The notes: generated from the letters alone by a model not told the origin. A stretch of 7,653 bases of DNA from Acidobacteriaceae bacterium (GCA_030838305.1 JAUTWY010000440.1:1-7653); one strand, 5' to 3'; shown: positions 1 to 6,750, numbered from the stretch's first letter. Translations and numbers: made by a program.

Positions 1-602
1 TCGAGGAATTTTCTAAAGAGTATCTGAAGTCGAACCGGACCATCCGCCTTTCTCCTGTGACCGAAGATTTTGCAGCAGCCCGCAAATGGTTCCGGATGGG
101 AACCGCTCTCGACGGAGTCATTGCCAAACACCGCGACTTGCCCTACCAGAGCGGCGAGCGCACCGGGATGCAAAAAATCAAGCGCCAGCGAACCGCCGAC
201 TGCCTCGTTGGAGGTTTTCGCTATCTTGATAAAAAGCCTGTGGTCGGCTCGCTGCTGCTCGGCCTCTACAATGACGAGGGCCTGCTCGACCACGTGGGAT
301 TTACTTCCTCAATACAAGCTAAAGACCGCGCGCCCCTCACGAAGAAGTTGAAACCGCTTATTAAGCCGCCGGGCTTTACCGGCAAGGCTCCCGGAGGCCC
401 CAGCCGGTGGAGCACGAAGCGCTCAACCGTTTGGGAACCGCTGGAACTGAAACTTGTTGTCGAAGTGCAATTCGATCACTTCACCGGCGGACGCTTTCGT
501 CACGGCACAAAGTTGTTGCGCTGGCGTCCGGAAAAATCGCCTAAGCAATGTACCATGCGGCAAGTGGAACGCGAGAACCGGTCGGCGTTGGACTTGTTGT
601 GA
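1..602 (+). CDS. ligC: ATP-dependent DNA ligase, LigC type, C-terminal part (5' end outside window)
   Basis: This is the last roughly 200 residues of an ATP-dependent DNA ligase, which seals nicks in duplex DNA through a covalent lysyl-AMP intermediate. The frame is already open at base 3 with no start, so the adenylation lysine (motif I) lies upstream of the window. Visible in order are motif IV (ALDGVIAK), the following DLPYQSGERTGMQKIKR containing the motif V lysines, then RTADCLVGGFRY leading into the OB-fold (GSLLLGLYNDEG), and the terminal block FRHGTKLLRWRPEKSP..QCT. The DLPY.SGERT..K.KR.RTADCLVGG signature and the RWRP-P-QCT ending are typical of the LigC group rather than of the LIG domain of LigD. 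Family knowledge: LigC proteins act as backup repair ligases and are often encoded near LigD or Ku. The end at TGA 600-602 looks natural. The DUF2007 gene follows 58 bp later on the same strand. The symbol is by similarity of motifs only. Confidence 0.9.
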   Translation, partial: EEFSKEYLKSNRTIRLSPVTEDFAAARKWFRMGTALDGVIAKHRDLPYQSGERTGMQKIKRQRTADCLVGGFRYLDKKPVVGSLLLGLYNDEGLLDHVGFTSSIQAKDRAPLTKKLKPLIKPPGFTGKAPGGPSRWSTKRSTVWEPLELKLVVEVQFDHFTGGRFRHGTKLLRWRPEKSPKQCTMRQVERENRSALDLL

Positions 603-660
603 ATTAGCCAAAGACTCGGGCGAGTTGGAGTATTGTCGCGGCTCGCAGTATGCTTGTGCA

Positions 661-1305
661 GTGTCCTACCTCGACAATTCGTATCTGGAGCAGCAGCGCG
701 AAAAGCGGCGACTGACGGCCAACTACGCCGCCATGACCGACGGCGAACTGCAAAAACTTGCCCGCAACGCCGAGGCGCTGACCGAGTTGGCGTGGGATGC
801 TCTCGAAGATGAGTTGGACCGCAGGCACTTGGAACTTCCCGAGGAAGCGGTCCCCAAACCGCGGCAGGAAATGGAAATGCGGGAATTGGCGACCATCCGG
901 CAGTTTCGCGATCTGCCGGAAGCGCTGCTGGCGAAGGGCAGCCTGGAGTCGGCGGGCATCGAATGTTTTCTGGCGGACGACAACCTCGTCCGGCTGGACT
1001 GGTTTATTTCGAACTTCATCGGCGGGATCAAACTCAATGTGCGCGCCGCAGATGTGGGAAACGCCCGCCAGATTCTCGATGAGCCGATTCTCGAAGGTCT
1101 CTACGTGCAGGGCATTGGACTCTACGAACAGCCTCGCTGTCCCAAGTGCCAGTCGCTCGATGTGAACTTCCAGGAGTTGGATCATCCCATCGCCTACATG
1201 AGCGCATTCCTCCGCGTGCCCATGCCTGTGCAGCGCCCGGCGTGGCGCTGCCATCAGTGTGATGCGGAGTGGGAAGACGATGGAAGCGAAGGTGGCAGAT
1301 CGTAG
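661..1305 (+). CDS. DUF2007-domain protein with C-terminal zinc ribbon
   Basis: A predicted cytosolic protein of about 214 residues with no signal peptide or membrane segment. The N-terminal part (about residues 8-60) is charged and helical (NYAAMTDGELQKLARNAEAL). The centre (about 77-140, IRQFRDLPEALLAKGSLESAGIE followed by GGIKLNVRAADVGNARQIL) matches the DUF2007 'putative signal-transducing protein' fold, a small domain of unknown function. The C-terminus carries two CxxC pairs (C160-C163 and C197-C200), as in a zinc ribbon. The start is uncertain. GTG 661 is chosen because it keeps the whole helical N-terminus and does not overlap the ligase; TTG 625 and ATG 733 are alternatives, and none has a clear Shine-Dalgarno. 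The frame extends back to 454, but that part overlies the ligase coding region and is rejected. The 58 bp gap allows co-transcription with the ligase, but a functional link is only a guess. Confidence 0.8.
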   Translation: MSYLDNSYLEQQREKRRLTANYAAMTDGELQKLARNAEALTELAWDALEDELDRRHLELPEEAVPKPRQEMEMRELATIRQFRDLPEALLAKGSLESAGIECFLADDNLVRLDWFISNFIGGIKLNVRAADVGNARQILDEPILEGLYVQGIGLYEQPRCPKCQSLDVNFQELDHPIAYMSAFLRVPMPVQRPAWRCHQCDAEWEDDGSEGGRS

Positions 1306-1453
1306 TTGCATTCCAGGGAATGGCAAAAACGAAATGTAAAATTTGTGAAAAATCCGAAACCTTGCTCCTTCCCATGACTCCCCTGTATGCGCGTGGCCGA
1401 ACCTGAGAACAAATGTTTCATGTTCAGCTGGTTTGGCGCGCGACATAAAACAT

Positions 1454-1460
1454 GCAGGAG
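1454..1460 (+). promoter_or_regulatory. Ribosome binding site that fixes the lactonase start
   Basis: GCAGGAG lies 7 nt before ATG 1468, a good Shine-Dalgarno and spacing. The longer in-frame start at ATG 1387 has no comparable site. It would put a charged, cysteine-containing extension in front of a clear signal peptide, so 1468 is preferred. The rest of the 1306-1467 spacer shows no promoter I would defend. Confidence 0.75.
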
Positions 1461-1467
1461 TCGGAAA

Positions 1468-2616
1468 ATGTTGAAGTCAGTTCATATGCTCTGGATGGTC
1501 GCGCTGGCGATCATTGTCGTCTTCCCAGTCGTTTCCCCCAACCTCAGCAACGCACAGGACGAACGTTCCCAAGGTGCAGGCGCCGTGTTCGTCATGACGA
1601 ACGCCGCGGACCGGAATGAAGTCATCTCTTACAAGCGGGCCTCGGATGGCTCATTGCAGGAAAGCCGGAGATTTGCCACTGGCGGTCGAGGTAGTGGGGG
1701 CAACAACGATCCCCTGGAATCGCAAGGTTCCCTCAGTCTGAGCCAGGATCACACCCTGCTGTTTGCGGTCAACGCCGGCAGCGGAGAGATCTCAGTATTT
1801 CGAGTTCATGGCGCGGACTTGTCTCTCACCGACAAAAAACTCTCCGGTGGCAGCGAACCGAACGCAGTAGCCCAAAACGGACATCTCGTTTATGTGCTCA
1901 ATACCGGTGGCAGCAGCAGCGTGGCCGGCTTCCAGGTCAATGACAACGGAACCCTGCATCCAATTCCCAATTCTCTCAGTTTCCTGAGCACTAATACTTC
2001 CGGCGCGGCGTCATTCGCCCTCAGCCCCAACGGCCAGGTCCTTCTCGTGACTGAACGCTTAACGAACAACATCGACGCGTTCACTGTGCATCGTGACGGA
2101 ACGTTGTCACCTATCGTGATAAATCCAAGTGCGGGTCCCGGCCTCTTTGCAGTTTCCTTTGCGCCGAACGGAACGGCACTGGCGGTTGAAACCGGCCCCG
2201 CCGGAGGACAAAATGCATCCACCATCTCGTCCTATGCAGTTGCGTCCAACGGAACTCTGACTCCGATCAGCACTAGCGTCCCGACTTTGGGCTCGGCAAG
2301 CTGCTGGAATGCAGTCACACCAAATGGCGAATGGGTCTACACCTCTAACGCCGGCAGCTCCACCATTTCCGGCTTCACCATCGCTCCCAACGGAACGCTG
2401 AGCGCATTGCCCGGGACCATCCTAGGGACGAACCCGGCAGGCGCCACGAACCTGGATATCGCGATCAGTGCGGATGGCAAATTTCTGTACAGCCTCGACG
2501 GGAAGATCGGCATGATCAGCACCTTTGGTATCCAGCCCGATGGCACCCTGCTTAACCTCGGGACGGTCGGCGGACTTCCGGAGAATGTCGGATTCAATGG
2601 GATCGCGGCAATCTAG
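1468..2616 (+). CDS. Exported seven-bladed beta-propeller protein, lactonase (6-phosphogluconolactonase-like) family
   Basis: A 382-residue protein starting with a typical Sec signal peptide: K3, a hydrophobic core MVALAIIVVFPVV, and likely cleavage after LSNA (about residue 29). The mature part divides into seven similar units, each with a strand such as VFVMTN, LLFAVN, LVYVLN, WVYTSN or FLYSLD, a short turn, a second strand (ISVF, VAGF, IDAF, ISGF), and then a turn of the form N/D-G-T/S-L. Five of these turns read NGTL or DGTL. Seven repeats equal a complete propeller of the PF10282 lactonase type. Cytosolic relatives hydrolyse 6-phosphogluconolactone, but export makes that role unlikely here, and many acidobacterial paralogues are unassigned. 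A scaffold or a secreted lactonase or other hydrolase are both possible. The gene stands alone: a 162 bp leader before it, and its own terminator after it. Confidence 0.85.
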   Translation: MLKSVHMLWMVALAIIVVFPVVSPNLSNAQDERSQGAGAVFVMTNAADRNEVISYKRASDGSLQESRRFATGGRGSGGNNDPLESQGSLSLSQDHTLLFAVNAGSGEISVFRVHGADLSLTDKKLSGGSEPNAVAQNGHLVYVLNTGGSSSVAGFQVNDNGTLHPIPNSLSFLSTNTSGAASFALSPNGQVLLVTERLTNNIDAFTVHRDGTLSPIVINPSAGPGLFAVSFAPNGTALAVETGPAGGQNASTISSYAVASNGTLTPISTSVPTLGSASCWNAVTPNGEWVYTSNAGSSTISGFTIAPNGTLSALPGTILGTNPAGATNLDIAISADGKFLYSLDGKIGMISTFGIQPDGTLLNLGTVGGLPENVGFNGIAAI

Positions 2617-2627
2617 GCTGACGATTC

Positions 2628-2666
2628 GTGAGTTGCGGCGAATCATCACCGCAACTCACTTTTTTT
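2628..2666 (+). terminator. Strong Rho-independent terminator of the propeller gene
   Basis: A perfect 11 bp stem (GTGAGTTGCGG, 2628-2638, pairing with CCGCAACTCAC, 2649-2659) has a 10 nt loop and is followed at once by seven T (2660-2666). It begins 11 nt after the propeller stop codon. On the opposite strand the stem is not followed by a U-rich run, so it should work mainly for the + strand. The stop codon (2656-2658) and last codons of the convergent protease gene lie in the right arm and T-run, so the element is partly coding for the neighbour. Confidence 0.92.
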
Positions 2667-4356
2667 CTCCGGATGTGTCCTGTCCATCCAACCGCTTGAG
2701 GTGCGGAAAGAACGGACTCACCTCGAACGGCCTCTTCTCTGCTGCCGACTCCAGGCGAACTGGTTTGCTCTTGAGCATCTCAATCCGGTCCGACCAGGGA
2801 TCGACTACTATTCGCGAGCCTAGCGGCAAGGCAGCGATCTGATCCACCCGATCCATGTGCAGAGGCTTCCCGGTGTTGGCCAGTGCCTGTATCCCGATCA
2901 GGTGGCTGCTCCCGAAATCATTGCTGAAGCGCCCATGCAGCAAGTTCGGCAATTGAGGAGAACGTGCTTCCAGAGCCTTCAGGAAGAGTCCAGCATTCGC
3001 GAGTTGATCTTTATACGGCGACTTCGAAAACAGCTCCAGGCCTTTCTTGTCGGCGTCGGTTTCTTGCGCGGGATCAAAATGAAAGTTCAGGTGTACAAAG
3101 ATCTCGCGATCCGAGAACGGCAACGATAGGCCCGACAAATATCCGGCGCCTACGGAATGGCCCAAAACGATGTGGGCCAGTTCGTGCGCCAGCACTGCTG
3201 CGAGCGTCGCTTCATCCGGCAGCACATCGAGAAGTCCACGACTGACGACGATGGTTCGTCCTATCACGAACGATTCGAGCGGCATGGTGAGCAGCACGCG
3301 GCAACGAACCCCGGCAAGGTCGAGGGCATTGGTCACCATCAGATTGTTGACCACGGTTTGCAATATTCTGTCGACCTCGCCGTCGGGAGCCATCAACCCC
3401 GCAACCTGTAACCGCTCTACGACATTGTCTTCCGGTGTGTAGGTTGTTTGCCCCAAGGTGTAGGCCGGGCTCAAGTCCTGCGAAGCTTCGTGTCGCTTGG
3501 GATCGACCCAAGCGGGCGTGTCGGTCAGAGGTTTGGCATACTCGCGATGATCGCCCGCGTGTTTCATGTCGTAACCCCAGATTCGGGTCTGAGCCTTAAA
3601 CCAGAGTCCGTGGCTCGAGGGATCGTGAGGATCCGACTCCTCGGTATAAACATAGGCGGGCATCCACATGATGCTGAGGGTATTCAGCCGCCAGCTGTCG
3701 AAATGAAACGCGCGCCTGGCGAATGCCTTCGAGATGTACGTTCCCGTGAAACGCACAATGTTGAAGTCCTGATCTTCTATCCAGATCCGGCCGACAAAAC
3801 CATGATTCCCCGAGTTCTCATGGGGCTTCACGTCCACGGCGGCGCAACGCACCTCACCAAGAAGCTCCCAGCGGGCAAATTCGAACGCGTAGTTCTGCCG
3901 GTCGAAGTGGTCCAGGTCCGGGAATAGCGCCTGCGCGAAGCCGGCTGCCGCGAAAGGCTCCTCAAACCTGGGCAATTTCTTCTCCCCACCCCGCTTCAAG
4001 TGCTGCTCGTCTGCGAACTCTGAAGTGTTGGCAGCATTACCAGCCAGGTCCAAGCGGCTTAAGAAATAGTCGTCACGCTTCGGAGACGTCCCCAGGGCGG
4101 AATCAGGCTGTTGTTCCTGGATATAGGTCTCAACGATCGGATTGAAGTTGCGCAGCAGGTCGGTCAGGCGGCGCTCCTGCCGGATAGCCGAGTCGACAAA
4201 ATCATCAAACGCAACGGCCTTGCGCGTGGAAACTGAGGGGACCGACTGGGTTGGAGGCTGGGTCGCGGGAGGAACGTCCTGACCTGTCATGAACCCAAGC
4301 GAAAAGAGTTCAAAGAGTACCAGGCCCAGCCAGGAAATTGTCCTCGGGGGAAGCAT
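2656..4356 (-). CDS. Exported M48-family zinc metalloprotease with long N-terminal extension
   Basis: A 566-residue protein. An N-terminal hydrophobic stretch (about residues 8-24, SWLGLVLFELFSLGF) after an arginine is a signal peptide or anchor, followed by a Pro/Thr/Gln-rich spacer (about 27-45). The region about 50-290 has no motif I can name with certainty; its block around 165-260 (GRIWIEDQDFNIVRFTGTY, then FHFDSWRLN and MPAYVYTEES) resembles domains fused to acidobacterial peptidases and is vaguely like LolA or outer-membrane lipoprotein-sorting folds. The catalytic domain (about 310-480) has the zinc motif HELAH (H391, E392, H395) and the third ligand in ETDAD (E432), as in M48 peptidases of the HtpX/BepA/Oma1 group. 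Family knowledge suggests envelope protein quality control. Only one N-terminal hydrophobic segment is seen, so it is probably periplasmic or anchored at one end rather than HtpX-like. There is no clear Shine-Dalgarno before ATG 4356. It is convergent with the propeller gene. Confidence 0.88.
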   Translation of the reverse strand: MLPPRTISWLGLVLFELFSLGFMTGQDVPPATQPPTQSVPSVSTRKAVAFDDFVDSAIRQERRLTDLLRNFNPIVETYIQEQQPDSALGTSPKRDDYFLSRLDLAGNAANTSEFADEQHLKRGGEKKLPRFEEPFAAAGFAQALFPDLDHFDRQNYAFEFARWELLGEVRCAAVDVKPHENSGNHGFVGRIWIEDQDFNIVRFTGTYISKAFARRAFHFDSWRLNTLSIMWMPAYVYTEESDPHDPSSHGLWFKAQTRIWGYDMKHAGDHREYAKPLTDTPAWVDPKRHEASQDLSPAYTLGQTTYTPEDNVVERLQVAGLMAPDGEVDRILQTVVNNLMVTNALDLAGVRCRVLLTMPLESFVIGRTIVVSRGLLDVLPDEATLAAVLAHELAHIVLGHSVGAGYLSGLSLPFSDREIFVHLNFHFDPAQETDADKKGLELFSKSPYKDQLANAGLFLKALEARSPQLPNLLHGRFSNDFGSSHLIGIQALANTGKPLHMDRVDQIAALPLGSRIVVDPWSDRIEMLKSKPVRLESAAEKRPFEVSPFFPHLKRLDGQDTSGEKK

Positions 4357-4416
4357 GCAGATAACAGTCTAAATCCCGGGCAAGCGTAAATGTTGCCAAC
4401 ACTGACCTTCTGAAAA

Positions 4417-4429
4417 TAGTCTGAGACTA
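4417..4429. repeat. 13 bp palindrome, possible operator
   Basis: TAGTCTGAGACTA is a perfect dyad around a central G, about 60 bp upstream of the protease start and 230 bp upstream of the exported-protein start. It has the size of a dimeric regulator site, and a further AGACT follows closely at 4431-4434 in degenerate form. Regulator and function are unknown, and chance occurrence cannot be excluded. Confidence 0.25.
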
Positions 4430-4642
4430 AGACTTTGATCGTAGGAATAGAATCGCGGGATTCCACTTCGGCATGTCTTGTGAACTGCTAGTGGCGCCCT
4501 TCCGAGTTCGTCCACCGGCAAGGCGGCAGTTCCGCGGCCCTGACGTGGAATTCGGGAGTTGGATATGACGAGGTTTCCAGATCGTGCCGCCACCTTTGGA
4601 AGGTCGCGAAAGGTGAGGCACACGCCAGGGAAGAATGGCTGA

Positions 4643-4652
4643 AGAGGAAAGG
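4643..4652 (+). promoter_or_regulatory. Ribosome binding site for the exported-protein gene
   Basis: The purine-rich AGAGGAAAGG ends 6 nt before ATG 4659. It supports 4659 over the upstream in-frame ATG 4635, as does the signal peptide, which begins at once from 4659 (MKIGACIGMAVVF). Confidence 0.6.
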
Positions 4653-4658
4653 TGTCTG

Positions 4659-5432
4659 ATGAAGATTGGCGCGTGCATTGGAATGGCGGTGGTCTTTTGT
4701 TCTTTTTCTGTCAACTGTTTTGCGCAAAAACAAGCTCAAGCAGGTCCGCCACCGAAGATCGAGAGAATGCCCGAGGCGCTGGAAAATCGCTTCGCATTGA
4801 GTGCAGCACCCTCGCCTCTGCGAGAAAACGCGACCGTCTATCTCCTGGACCCGGCCAACGGCTATGGACTCAGCCGGCGCGGAACCAATGGCATCAGTTG
4901 TATCGTTGTGCGAAGCGATTGGCAGTGGGCGAATCAGCCGTTCCGGGATGATATTTTCTGGCCCGTTTGTTACGACTCGGAAGGCTAAAAGACACTATTC
5001 GAAGATTATCTCTATGCCGCCGAGCTCAGAGCGCGCGGCATGGAGGCCAAGCAGGTCCATGAAGAAGTCATCAAAAAGTTTGGCAGGGCCTCGTACCCGA
5101 ATCCGGCCCGCACCGGTGTCGCGTACATGATCGCACCGATCATGCGGGGCGATACGAACGCACTGGAACCCGCAACTATGAACACGCCTCACTACATGTT
5201 CTATGCCCTCAATGTTAAGGACGCGGATATAGGCGGGAACGGCTTCAGTCGGCAGTATCCGTTCATCCTGAACATGAATCAGGGTCGCGATGACTACATC
5301 ATCCTGCTGGTTGGCGAAACAGAGAAGGCAAAGATTCTTGTGGATTCGAAGGATATGCTCGCCCAACTCTGCTCTTATCGGGATTATTTGTGCACGACCG
5401 CCGCAACCCGCGCCCGTACGCCCGTTAACTAG
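4659..5432 (+). pseudogene. Unrecognised exported protein, interrupted by one in-frame stop codon
   Basis: A single reading frame runs from ATG 4659 to TAG 5430-5432 (257 codons) and is broken only by TAA at 4986-4988 (codon 110). The first half opens with a signal peptide (MKIGACIGMAVVF..., likely cleavage after NCFA, residue 22) and a Gln/Pro-rich start, then a compact domain ending DIFWPVCYDSEG. Immediately after the stop, the same frame continues with protein-like sequence (KTLFEDYLYAAELRARGMEAK) and on to FILNMNQGRDDYIILLVGE and DMLAQLCSYRDYLC. Both halves look like one secreted protein of about 235 mature residues with a few cysteines that may pair. I recognise no family with a known function. 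The stop is one transition away from CAA (Gln), so a recent nonsense mutation or a sequencing error would explain it. Re-initiation at ATG 5040 lacks a good ribosome site. It has its own start site and ends 6 bp from the convergent Nudix gene. Confidence 0.75.
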
Positions 5433-5438
5433 CAGGGA

Positions 5439-5876
5439 CTACCGGTTTGCCTTGCGATTGGAAAATCCCTTCCGGATCACGTCCAGCGTGTCTTCCGCCA
5501 GTTTCAAGACCGGCAGTTCATCGCGTGAGAACCATCTGACTTCGGCGGCATCGCTGGCCGCGGCGAGATCTCCCGCAACCCGGCGGCAGAGAAAATCAAT
5601 CAAAACATAGTGATATTGCACGCGCCGCTCGGGATTGCGCAGAATTCGGTCGTATACGCCGAGGAGTTCGCCAGGTTCGACGGTGAGTCCGGTTTCCTCG
5701 CGAGCCTCGCGGATGGCGGCCTCGCGCACCAGTTCGCCAACTTCGAGCACGCCTCCGGGAATGGACCACTCGGCCTGAAGGGGCGGGTGGGCGCGCTTCA
5801 CGAGGACGACGCGCTCGTCTTCGATGATGACGGCGCCCACGCCTACCAGCGGCACTTCGGGGAATTCGCGTTGCAT
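5439..5876 (-). CDS. Nudix hydrolase
   Basis: A 145-residue cytosolic enzyme of typical single-domain Nudix length. Nudix enzymes split nucleoside diphosphates linked to other groups (for example damaged nucleotides, ADP-ribose, NADH) with Mg2+. The full Nudix box G(x5)E(x7)REUxEExGU is present at residues 42-64: G42, E48, then REAREETGL at 56-64 with the metal-binding glutamates E57, E60 and E61. Upstream, VGVGAVIIEDERVVLVKRA and WSIPGG form the usual first strands. Downstream, the VLIDFLCRRVAGDLAAASDAAEVRWFSRDELP stretch is the normal C-terminal part; this resembles ADP-ribose pyrophosphatase-like or MutT-like members, but substrate cannot be read from sequence. ATG 5876 begins just before the conserved core and is the natural start, although no Shine-Dalgarno precedes it. 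An AT-rich GATAAAAT lies about 12 nt upstream, so a short leader is possible. The gene is monocistronic and convergent with the broken exported-protein gene. Confidence 0.92.
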   Translation of the reverse strand: MQREFPEVPLVGVGAVIIEDERVVLVKRAHPPLQAEWSIPGGVLEVGELVREAAIREAREETGLTVEPGELLGVYDRILRNPERRVQYHYVLIDFLCRRVAGDLAAASDAAEVRWFSRDELPVLKLAEDTLDVIRKGFSNRKANR

Positions 5877-5918
5877 GGTGGAAGGATTTTATCCCATGGC
5901 AGCGAGGTCGAAATCATG

Positions 5919-5996
5919 AACCACAAAGAACACGAAGTTACACGAAGGGCAAGCAATTCAGACTTTCCTTCGTGAAACTTCCTGTCCTTAGTGGTT
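5919..5996. repeat. Large imperfect inverted repeat in the Nudix/ligD spacer
   Basis: Two 30-nt arms (5919-5948 and 5967-5996) are inverted copies matching at 26 of 30 positions, separated by an 18 nt loop. The left arm begins AACCACAAAGAACACGAAG; the right arm read on the other strand begins AACCACTAAGGACAGGAAG. The element ends 13 nt before ATG 6010 and fills over half of the divergent spacer. The AACCACxAAGxACAxGAAG style is, from memory, common in intergenic DNA of Acidobacteriota and related soil bacteria, so it may be a dispersed, MITE- or REP-like element. It could also form a long RNA hairpin in either leader. No flanking target duplication is evident. Confidence 0.7.
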
Positions 5997-6009
5997 AAAT
6001 GAACACTCT

Positions 6010-6750
6010 ATGGCTCTCGAAGAATACAAACGAAAACGCAAGTTTGAGCACACGCCGGAGCCTCCAGCGAAAGTTGCGAGCAAAGCTGGGCACCGATTTG
6101 TGGTGCAAAAGCATGACGCCACGCGGCTTCACTATGACTTTCGGCTGGAGATGGAGGGCGTGCTGAAATCGTGGGCAGTGCCCAAGGGGCCGTCGCTCGA
6201 TCCAGCGGACAAGCGACTGGCCATGCAGGTCGAGGATCATCCGGTTTCCTACTTCGATTTTGAGGGCATCATCCCGGAAAACAATTACGGTGCGGGCACG
6301 GTCATGGTTTGGGATGTGGGCACGTGGCAACCGCTCTCACCGGTTCCGGTGGAGGGGAGGTACGTGCCGGGTACCGAGGCGGAAGCGGCTGCCATGCTGG
6401 CCAAGGGCGATTTGAAGTTTCGACTGAGCGGAAAAAAGCTGAAGGGCGACTTCGCTTTGGTGAAGATGAAGGGCCGCCGTCCCGGAAGCAAGGGAAACGA
6501 ATGGCTGCTGATCAAGAAGCATGACGACCACGCGGTCGAGGGCTACGACATCGATGAATACGACCAGTCGGTCCTGAGCAAGCGGAGCCTGGCGGAGATC
6601 GCGGGGGATGAGGGGTCGAGAGAGTGGAGAAGCCGTCCATCTGCCGGACGAGGTAAAGTGAAAGCAGCGTGGCTGGCTGATGCTATCGCGAGGTTAGATA
6701 AGAAAAATCTCGCTAAGAAGCCGACAGCTAAAAAAAAACCAAAGAAATAA
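6010..6750 (+). CDS. ligD: LigD 3'-phosphoesterase (PE) domain protein, possibly the N-terminal part of a frameshifted ligD
   Basis: A 246-residue protein whose first ~190 residues are a LigD-type 3'-phosphoesterase, a metal-dependent nuclease/phosphatase that trims 3' ends during bacterial end joining. Key residues are in place: H35 (VVQKHDATRLHYDFRLE), H41, D43, R45, and H77 with Y81 (VEDHPVSYFDFEG), matching the H42, H48, D50, R52, H84 and Y88 of Pseudomonas LigD with a constant offset of 7. The NNYGAGTVMVWD block and the WLLIKKHDD end are also standard. After the domain come an acidic then a basic linker and a lysine-rich tail (KKPTAKKKPKK) encoded over a nine-A run. Stand-alone PE proteins exist, but here the LIG domain follows directly in the -1 frame, which is open from the A-run onward. 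ATG 6010 lacks a Shine-Dalgarno, but no other in-frame start precedes the conserved KRKRKFEHTPEP opening. Confidence 0.92.
   Translation: MALEEYKRKRKFEHTPEPPAKVASKAGHRFVVQKHDATRLHYDFRLEMEGVLKSWAVPKGPSLDPADKRLAMQVEDHPVSYFDFEGIIPENNYGAGTVMVWDVGTWQPLSPVPVEGRYVPGTEAEAAAMLAKGDLKFRLSGKKLKGDFALVKMKGRRPGSKGNEWLLIKKHDDHAVEGYDIDEYDQSVLSKRSLAEIAGDEGSREWRSRPSAGRGKVKAAWLADAIARLDKKNLAKKPTAKKKPKK
6730..6738 (+). other. Nine-A homopolymer at the PE/LIG frame junction
   Basis: The run reads GCT AAA AAA AAA CCA in the PE frame and contains the in-frame heptamer A AAA AAA, a known slippery form for -1 ribosomal frameshifting and for polymerase slippage. The PE frame ends 10 bases later at TAA 6748-6750. The ligase frame has a stop at 6729-6731 and none afterwards in the window. 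Any joining of the two frames must therefore happen between about 6730 and 6750, and the A-run is the obvious place. One extra A would give a continuous PE-LIG reading frame. Confidence 0.7.

Larger units (their letters stand above)
4357..4658. other. Divergent intergenic region with two small inverted repeats
   Basis: About 300 bp between two divergently transcribed genes, so promoters for both should lie here, but I find no convincing -35/-10 pair. It contains a 13 bp palindrome (4417-4429) and a 7 bp inverted repeat, CACCTTT (4591-4597) and AAAGGTG (4609-4615), which could form a weak hairpin in the leader of the + gene. Short open frames here have no recognisable protein character. Nothing else is evident. 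Confidence 0.5.

Noticed and set aside
454..660. Upstream extension of the DUF2007 gene to ATG 454
   Set aside because: This part overlies conserved ligase sequence in another frame, and the translation has no homologous character. The real start is more likely 625-733.
604..1446. Long open frame on the minus strand opposite the DUF2007 gene
   Set aside because: Its product has no recognisable motif and is rich in His, Arg and Phe as expected of an antisense shadow. The + strand has clear DUF2007 and zinc-ribbon features.
1387..1467. Longer N-terminus for the propeller protein from ATG 1387
   Set aside because: There is no ribosome site, and it would mask a clean signal peptide that begins at 1468 behind GCAGGAG.
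4635..4658. Start of the exported-protein gene at ATG 4635
   Set aside because: It adds acidic residues in front of the signal peptide, while ATG 4659 has a purine-rich ribosome site and a normal signal peptide start.
4986..4988. Recoding of TAA as an amino acid or programmed readthrough
   Set aside because: TAA is the least often recoded stop, no recoding structure is visible, and other genes here use TAA as a normal stop. Mutation or sequencing error is simpler.
5610..5975. Plus-strand open frame across the Nudix gene and the inverted repeat
   Set aside because: It is the antisense shadow of a gene with a perfect Nudix box, and it reads through a non-coding repeat.
5919..5996. CRISPR-like repeat or att site
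   Set aside because: There are only two copies, in inverted orientation, with no spacers, and no integrase or tRNA nearby.
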